A DNA stretch of 19,377 nt, taken from JABDJL01 sp047614505 (GTDB lineage: Bacteria; Pseudomonadota; Gammaproteobacteria; Xanthomonadales; SZUA-36). The notes under the pieces are model-generated. The model saw nothing but the letters and a program-made list of their open reading frames with translations, did no database searches and was not told the origin of the DNA. Location of the stretch: NCBI GenBank assembly GCA_047614505.1, contig JBLHGQ010000051.1, forward strand, positions 1-19,377, read 5' to 3'. Shown piece by piece: positions 15,190-19,377 of the stretch (positions within the stretch are counted from its first letter, which is position 1; every line of letters begins with the position of its first letter). A program made the position numbers and the translations under genes.

Positions 15190-16815
15190 ATGCTGAAAAT
15201 AAAACCCGCTTTTATCCCTCTTTTTCTAATGAGTTTTGGTCTGGCCACTGTGACTACTTCGTTTGGGCAGCAAGGCAGTGCGCATGAACATGGAGGTCAC
15301 CAGCCGGTTAGCTGGCAAGGCGTCGAAAACATCGGTGAAGTCGATTTTAAGACCAGTTGCAGGCAAGGCGATACCCAGGCATTAATCAATGCAGGGTTGG
15401 GCCTGCTGCATAGTTTTGAATATGAGTTCGCGCTACTCAATTTTCAGTCTGCGCAAGAAATTGAACCCTCATGTGCTTTTGCTTATTGGGGGGAGGCAAT
15501 GACCAATTTGAAAATAATATTTTTTGCCTTGAATTATCAATCAGCAAGTGACATTTATGCCCGCATGGAGCAATTTTCAGAGCTGGAAAACATCAATGAA
15601 AAAGAACGCGCATTAGTAGATGCAACACGTGTACTGATTACCGAAGGTGACAAGCAAGCTGACGGAACCGATGAAAGTTCTTCCATATTTTATTATCGAA
15701 ACGCAATGCAGAGGGTTCATGAAAAATGGCCGAATGATCCGGATATTGCAACATTTTATTCATTGGCTGTAATAGGTACGCGATTTGGGATTGAGGATTT
15801 CTCGACCAATCTGGTATCAGGTACACCAGTTGAAAGTTTGATAACGATGTTTCCGAAACACCCCGGTTTGTTGCATTTGACTTTGCATTCTTATGAAAAC
15901 AGGTGGCAATCATGGCGCTCTAAAATCGCTGGTGAAACGTATGCCAAATACTCACCTGGCACGATCCATAGCCTGCATATGCCCTCGCATTATTATTATT
16001 ATCGTGGCGATTGGGATGCGTTAATTAAAATTAATGAAAATGCCTGGAGCCAATCTAAACAACAACAGCAGCAGTTGGATCTTGACGAATACATGCGTGA
16101 ATATCATGGCTATAGCTGGGCGATTTATGCATGGTTGCAACAAGAGCAATATTCACGCGCTTATGCAGGCGTCAAGGATATGTTGGAGAGTAAGCAATCT
16201 GGCCGCCGCGACTATTATCTTACTCATGTCATCGCCGATTTTATTCTTCAAAGCCCAAAGGACACGCCTCACCGTCAAACTCTTATCGATATGCCTTTTG
16301 ATGTTTCGCAGGTAAATGCGGAAAACAAAACCGGTTATTTATTTGTTCAGGCGTGGGATGCGTTTAACAAAGGTGATAAAAACAAAGCCCACAAAATGAT
16401 AGAACGTATCGATAAGGACGTGAGCGTTGAGGGTCAGGCTCGTTCCGTTGTTGATGAAGTCGCAATTATGAAAGCTCAATTGAACGCGCTTTCTGATTAT
16501 TATGGGGGCAATACAGAAAGGGCCTTGGCTTCGCTGAGAAAAACCGCTCAGGATGAGGAAAATTCTTTTATAGAGCATGGTGTTCCGTTGATCATCAAGC
16601 CAACTCACGAATTGCTGGGGGATATTTTGCTGGATATGGAAAGGTACGGCGAGGCCCTTCGTTATTACAAACTGTCGGCCTTGTTTCATCGAGGCAGACG
16701 TCTTTCAGTTCAGGGTGTGCTTAAAGCCGCTCAGCTCACTGGTGACGATGAAGAAATTCAGCACGCAACCATGCGCTTGAATAAATTGCTTGGAACCGAA
16801 AAGCATGTCCAATAG
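15190..16815 (+). CDS. Secreted TPR-like repeat protein of unknown function
   Basis: The 541-residue protein has a signal peptide (residues 1 to about 26) and a His-rich mature start (AHEHGGH). Helical repeats of tetratricopeptide type follow. INAGLGLLHSFEYEFALLNFQSAQEIEPSCAFAYWGEAMT (about 66-105) is the clearest, with GLLHSFEYE and CAFAYWGEAM recalling a family of periplasmic TPR proteins in marine bacteria. HMPSH followed by YYRGDW (263-273) is another recurring block of that family. Cys57 and Cys95 could form a disulfide. No catalytic motif is visible. The gene lies 36 bases after the BCCT carrier and overlaps the next gene by 11 nt, so all three are probably co-expressed. The role may be as a scaffold or binding partner. 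Confidence 0.72.
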   Translation: MLKIKPAFIPLFLMSFGLATVTTSFGQQGSAHEHGGHQPVSWQGVENIGEVDFKTSCRQGDTQALINAGLGLLHSFEYEFALLNFQSAQEIEPSCAFAYWGEAMTNLKIIFFALNYQSASDIYARMEQFSELENINEKERALVDATRVLITEGDKQADGTDESSSIFYYRNAMQRVHEKWPNDPDIATFYSLAVIGTRFGIEDFSTNLVSGTPVESLITMFPKHPGLLHLTLHSYENRWQSWRSKIAGETYAKYSPGTIHSLHMPSHYYYYRGDWDALIKINENAWSQSKQQQQQLDLDEYMREYHGYSWAIYAWLQQEQYSRAYAGVKDMLESKQSGRRDYYLTHVIADFILQSPKDTPHRQTLIDMPFDVSQVNAENKTGYLFVQAWDAFNKGDKNKAHKMIERIDKDVSVEGQARSVVDEVAIMKAQLNALSDYYGGNTERALASLRKTAQDEENSFIEHGVPLIIKPTHELLGDILLDMERYGEALRYYKLSALFHRGRRLSVQGVLKAAQLTGDDEEIQHATMRLNKLLGTEKHVQ

Positions 16816-17689
16816 AGGGCTGCGAATATTGGCGATTTGCCTGATTTTTGGTGTGAGCCAGGCTAAGTCTACCGATCATGCTGAATATGCAGGTGGAGAA
16901 GATCAATTCATCATCGTCGAAGAATCCAATTTTGACGACGAATGGCCGGAAAGATTTCGCTCGTCGGACATGCCCTTGGATTTAAGCGAAGAGGCGTTAA
17001 CCGGATTGCGCGAACTGAATATGATGGGAGGCGGCCAACCATCGCAGAAGCAGATTAAAAATATCGTAAAGCTCAGCGAAAAACCGGTCATTGTGCTTGA
17101 TTTCAGGCAAGAACCTCACAGCTATATCGCCGGTATTCCAATCACCTGGTACAGGCCTGAAATTTCTGATATTGATCTTGGCAGTGAACATATGAAAACC
17201 CTGGAGAATGATTTTAGTCAATTCCTCATGGCAACGCCGGTTGTTTCGGTGAACAGTGTTATATGGACTGGTGGCCAGGACTACGATGTTACCAATACAA
17301 AACTGATTGGCCACGAGTCGGCTCAAAGCAATGCCGAAATGATGGAAAGCAATGGCGCTCAATATAAACGGTTTTATGTTTCGGTCGTTCCGACCGAGCA
17401 ACAGGTCAGTAAATTTGAATCGTTGATCAAGCAGGTATCTGCTCAGGACGTCAATCTGTATTTTCAGTGTTGGGATGGTACCGGTCGCTCTACCGAATTT
17501 ATGGTTATGTATGACATTTTAACGAATGGAGACAAAGTTTCGCTGCAAACCATCGCTGATCGTCAGGCGCTGATGGGTGGCCTGAATGTCTTAGAATTAC
17601 CGCCTCAAACCAGTCCCAATTATGCTCGTTCATTAGAGCGAAAAAACTTCCTGGTTGATTATTATGCCAAACATTCCACAAAAAATTAG
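16805..17689 (+). CDS. Secreted PTP-like phytase-family protein, altered active site
   Basis: Start ATG 16805 (GGAA upstream) overlaps the TPR gene by 11 nt and opens onto a signal peptide ending SQA (residue 20). The 294-residue protein matches the PTP-like phytase group, cysteine phosphatases that remove phosphate from inositol phosphates. It has ERFRSSDMP (49-57), LDFRQEPHSYIAGIPITWY (98-116), and the P-loop QCWDGTGRST with Cys222 and Arg228. FMVMYDIL and RQALMGG follow. Compared from memory with Selenomonas PhyA, the His before the Cys is Gln221. The general-acid loop (TDH before WPTPE) appears shortened to VSVVPTE, with no Asp. Catalysis may be slow, or the protein may act mainly by binding. 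It ends the BCCT-TPR-phytase cluster. Confidence 0.75.
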   Translation: MSNRGLRILAICLIFGVSQAKSTDHAEYAGGEDQFIIVEESNFDDEWPERFRSSDMPLDLSEEALTGLRELNMMGGGQPSQKQIKNIVKLSEKPVIVLDFRQEPHSYIAGIPITWYRPEISDIDLGSEHMKTLENDFSQFLMATPVVSVNSVIWTGGQDYDVTNTKLIGHESAQSNAEMMESNGAQYKRFYVSVVPTEQQVSKFESLIKQVSAQDVNLYFQCWDGTGRSTEFMVMYDILTNGDKVSLQTIADRQALMGGLNVLELPPQTSPNYARSLERKNFLVDYYAKHSTKN

Positions 17690-17691
17690 GT

Positions 17692-17718
17692 AACCATTGG
17701 CAGTGGCGCCGTGGTTTT
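17692..17718 (+). terminator. Possible terminator after the PTP-phytase gene
   Basis: AACCA (17692-17696) pairs with TGGTT (17712-17716), and inside it GGC pairs with GCC around a six-base loop. TT and then a pyrimidine-rich stretch follow. It begins three bases after the TAG stop. The stem is interrupted and the T-run is short, so it is a weak candidate. Confidence 0.3.
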
Positions 17719-17786
17719 CTCAAGTCCGCGACTGAATTCCGGGTTTTGGTGTCATTGGCAACGGTGCGCAACTATGATGTCTTTCT

Positions 17787-18536
17787 ATGATCAATTTTGA
17801 AGGTGTCACAAAACATTACGGTACGGCTCTGGCAGTCGACAATTTCTCCTGCGAGTTCCAACAGGGCCGGACACATGTTCTTCTGGGATCCAGCGGCTGC
17901 GGTAAGACAACATTGTTACGCCTTATTCTTGGCCTGGTGCCACCTGATGAGGGCTGGGTGCGGGTTGAAGGAAGGCCCATGAGCAGTCTGACCCGGCGTG
18001 AACTGGTTTCAGAAATGGGCTACGTGGTGCAACAGGGTGGCTTGTTCCCGCATTTGAATAATGAGCGAAATGTTTCCCTGGCCGCCGAGGCACAAAACTG
18101 GTCGCGGGAACGGATTTCACATCGTACAGCGGAGCTGGTGAAATTGGTTGGCTTTGACGATGCCATCATGAAAAAGTACCCGACCGAATTAAGCGGCGGG
18201 CAAAGACAGCGTGTCAGTATCATGCGTGCCCTGATGCTCGACCCTCCCATATTGTTACTTGATGAACCATTGGGTTCCCTAGACCCGATCGTGCGCGATG
18301 GTCTTCAGGTTCAGCTCAAAGAAATTTTCGAAGCACTTGGTAAAACAGTCATGCTGGTGACGCATGACATTCGGGAGGCAGCAATTCTTGGCAATACAAT
18401 TACATTGATGACCGGTGGGCGATTGGTCCAGCACGGCTCTTTCGAAGACCTGGCGAGCAGGCCTGCCAATGGATTCGTTTCTGAATTTCTCCGTGCCCAG
18501 GAACTCCCGCTGAAAATTCAGGATTACCTCCAATAG
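17787..18536 (+). CDS. Osmoprotectant/quaternary-amine ABC transporter ATP-binding protein
   Basis: The 249-residue ATPase has Walker A GSSGCGKT (34-41), Q-loop residues in VVQQGGLFPH, signature LSGGQRQR (135-142), Walker B ILLLDEP (155-161), D-loop SLDP, and switch His193 in VTHD. It resembles the ATPases of OpuC/YehX-type importers for glycine betaine, choline or related solutes. The C-terminal tandem CBS domains that sense ionic strength in OpuA and OpuCA are absent, so osmotic gating through them is unlikely. A substrate-binding protein gene follows six bases after the stop. No clear ribosome site precedes the ATG at 17787. Confidence 0.87.
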   Translation: MINFEGVTKHYGTALAVDNFSCEFQQGRTHVLLGSSGCGKTTLLRLILGLVPPDEGWVRVEGRPMSSLTRRELVSEMGYVVQQGGLFPHLNNERNVSLAAEAQNWSRERISHRTAELVKLVGFDDAIMKKYPTELSGGQRQRVSIMRALMLDPPILLLDEPLGSLDPIVRDGLQVQLKEIFEALGKTVMLVTHDIREAAILGNTITLMTGGRLVQHGSFEDLASRPANGFVSEFLRAQELPLKIQDYLQ

Positions 18537-18542
18537 TTGCCG

Positions 18543-19377
18543 ATGATGACGAGCTCAAAGGTTATCAACACTACCGTACGCATTCTGGTCGGTGCCAAGC
18601 CGGTGATGCGGGCTGTGGCCCTGCTTTTCGCCCTTTACCTGAACACGACTTCCGCCGCTGAAGAGACTGTACGGGTCGGCTCAAAGGTTTTCACTGAGAA
18701 CTTTATTCTTGGTGAAATGATCGCGCAGATCATTGAGCAAACCGGAGAAGTCAGCGTTGAGCGGAAGATGGGTCTTGGATCTGAAGCAATTCTCTATCAA
18801 GCACTAACTAACGGGGCGATTGATATCTATCCCGAGTACACCGGCACGCTTAAACTTGCCCTGCTAAAGGACCCGGACGCGACAGATATCGACAAGTTGC
18901 GCGCAAGATTGGCTGGAAGCGGTTTGACCATCAGCAATTCCATCGGTTTCAACAACACTTCCGCTTTGGCTGTGACTGAAACTCTTGCCGAAACTTTGGG
19001 GCTGAGAACAATCTCGGATCTGCGTCAACACCCTGAATTAACAGCAGCTTTCGGGGCCGGATATCTCGACCGGCCGGATGGTTGGCCCGGCATAAAGCAG
19101 CATTATGATCTGCAACTCGCCGACACCCTGATTATGGATCACGCGCTGAAATATAATGCTATTTCCAATGGTGAAATTGATCTGATCGATATCTATTCCA
19201 CTGACGGAAAGTTGCAGAAATTTGATATTCACGTGCTGCAAGATGACAAAGGGTTTTTCCCTGACTACAGTGCCATCCTGTTTGTTCGCCAGGACTTTAT
19301 CGATCGCTTCCCGCGTAGTTGGCAGCGATTAAATGAATTGCTGGTCGGCGCGATCGACGATGATCACATGTCGCGCC
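18543..19377 (+). CDS. Osmoprotectant ABC transporter substrate-binding protein, 3' end cut by window
   Basis: The frame opens at ATG 18543 (ATG 18546 and 18606 are in-frame alternatives). It encodes a signal peptide with hydrophobic VALLFALYLNTTSAA, then a mature protein starting EETVRVGSKVFTENFILGEM. That opening, together with GSEAILYQALTNGAIDIYPEYTGT, GFNNTSALAV, GYLDRPDGWPGIKQHY and DLIDIYSTDG, marks the OpuAC/YehZ-type binding proteins for quaternary amines. The protein captures its ligand in the periplasm for the adjacent ATPase. The first 278 codons are visible with no stop, so it is not known whether a permease domain is fused at the C-terminus, as in some members. The Ser in NNTSALAV stands where I recall an aromatic residue in relatives, which may affect specificity. 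Confidence 0.85.
   Translation, partial: MMTSSKVINTTVRILVGAKPVMRAVALLFALYLNTTSAAEETVRVGSKVFTENFILGEMIAQIIEQTGEVSVERKMGLGSEAILYQALTNGAIDIYPEYTGTLKLALLKDPDATDIDKLRARLAGSGLTISNSIGFNNTSALAVTETLAETLGLRTISDLRQHPELTAAFGAGYLDRPDGWPGIKQHYDLQLADTLIMDHALKYNAISNGEIDLIDIYSTDGKLQKFDIHVLQDDKGFFPDYSAILFVRQDFIDRFPRSWQRLNELLVGAIDDDHMSR

Noticed and set aside
1..19377. CRISPR arrays, tRNA or rRNA genes
   Set aside because: No regularly spaced repeats and no cloverleaf or rRNA-like segments were seen in reading both strands; a covariance search was not possible.

Overview
The window looks like chromosomal DNA of a gammaproteobacterium, probably marine or saline-adapted. The grounds are an E. coli-type BetA, two BCCT carriers, a quaternary-amine ABC uptake system, a proteobacterial membrane urate oxidase, and an integron attC site of the kind common in marine gammaproteobacteria. 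This placement is inference; no rRNA or other taxonomic marker is present.

Layout. (1) 1-1175 is the C-terminal part of choline dehydrogenase BetA, followed closely by a lipoprotein alpha/beta hydrolase (1195-2706). (2) 2776-4309 is a two-gene purine unit: a PuuD-type membrane urate oxidase with a cytochrome c tail, overlapping by 8 nt a transthyretin-fold HIUase-like protein whose catalytic residues appear to be lost. A membrane-anchored metal-dependent amidohydrolase follows (4486-6042). (3) On the minus strand lie a MOSC-domain protein (6083-6838) and a short 'core' MetE-type methyltransferase (7031-8086). A HAD phosphatase (8181-8852, plus) then abuts, stop to stop, a BCCT carrier (8853-10457, minus). 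(4) 10458-12225 is an accessory island: a structured intergenic region with palindromes, a Phd/ParE toxin-antitoxin pair whose toxin stop codon lies inside an attC site, a HicAB pair, and what looks like the broken left end of an IS3-like element. No integrase gene is in view. (5) 12226-17689 holds four plus-strand genes: a secreted serine beta-lactamase-fold hydrolase, a second and more divergent BCCT carrier, a secreted TPR-like protein, and a secreted PTP-like phytase relative with an altered active site. (6) 17787-19377 holds the ATPase and the truncated substrate-binding protein of an osmoprotectant ABC importer.

How the genes fit together. The common theme is uptake and catabolism of quaternary ammonium compounds. 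Three transporters could import choline, betaine or relatives; BetA oxidises choline; the core MetE protein may pass methyl groups to homocysteine. The urate oxidase adds purine-nitrogen scavenging. The most unusual parts are the active-site-depleted HIUase-like protein, the BCCT/TPR/PTP-phytase cluster, and the attC-bearing toxin-antitoxin island set between two BCCT loci.
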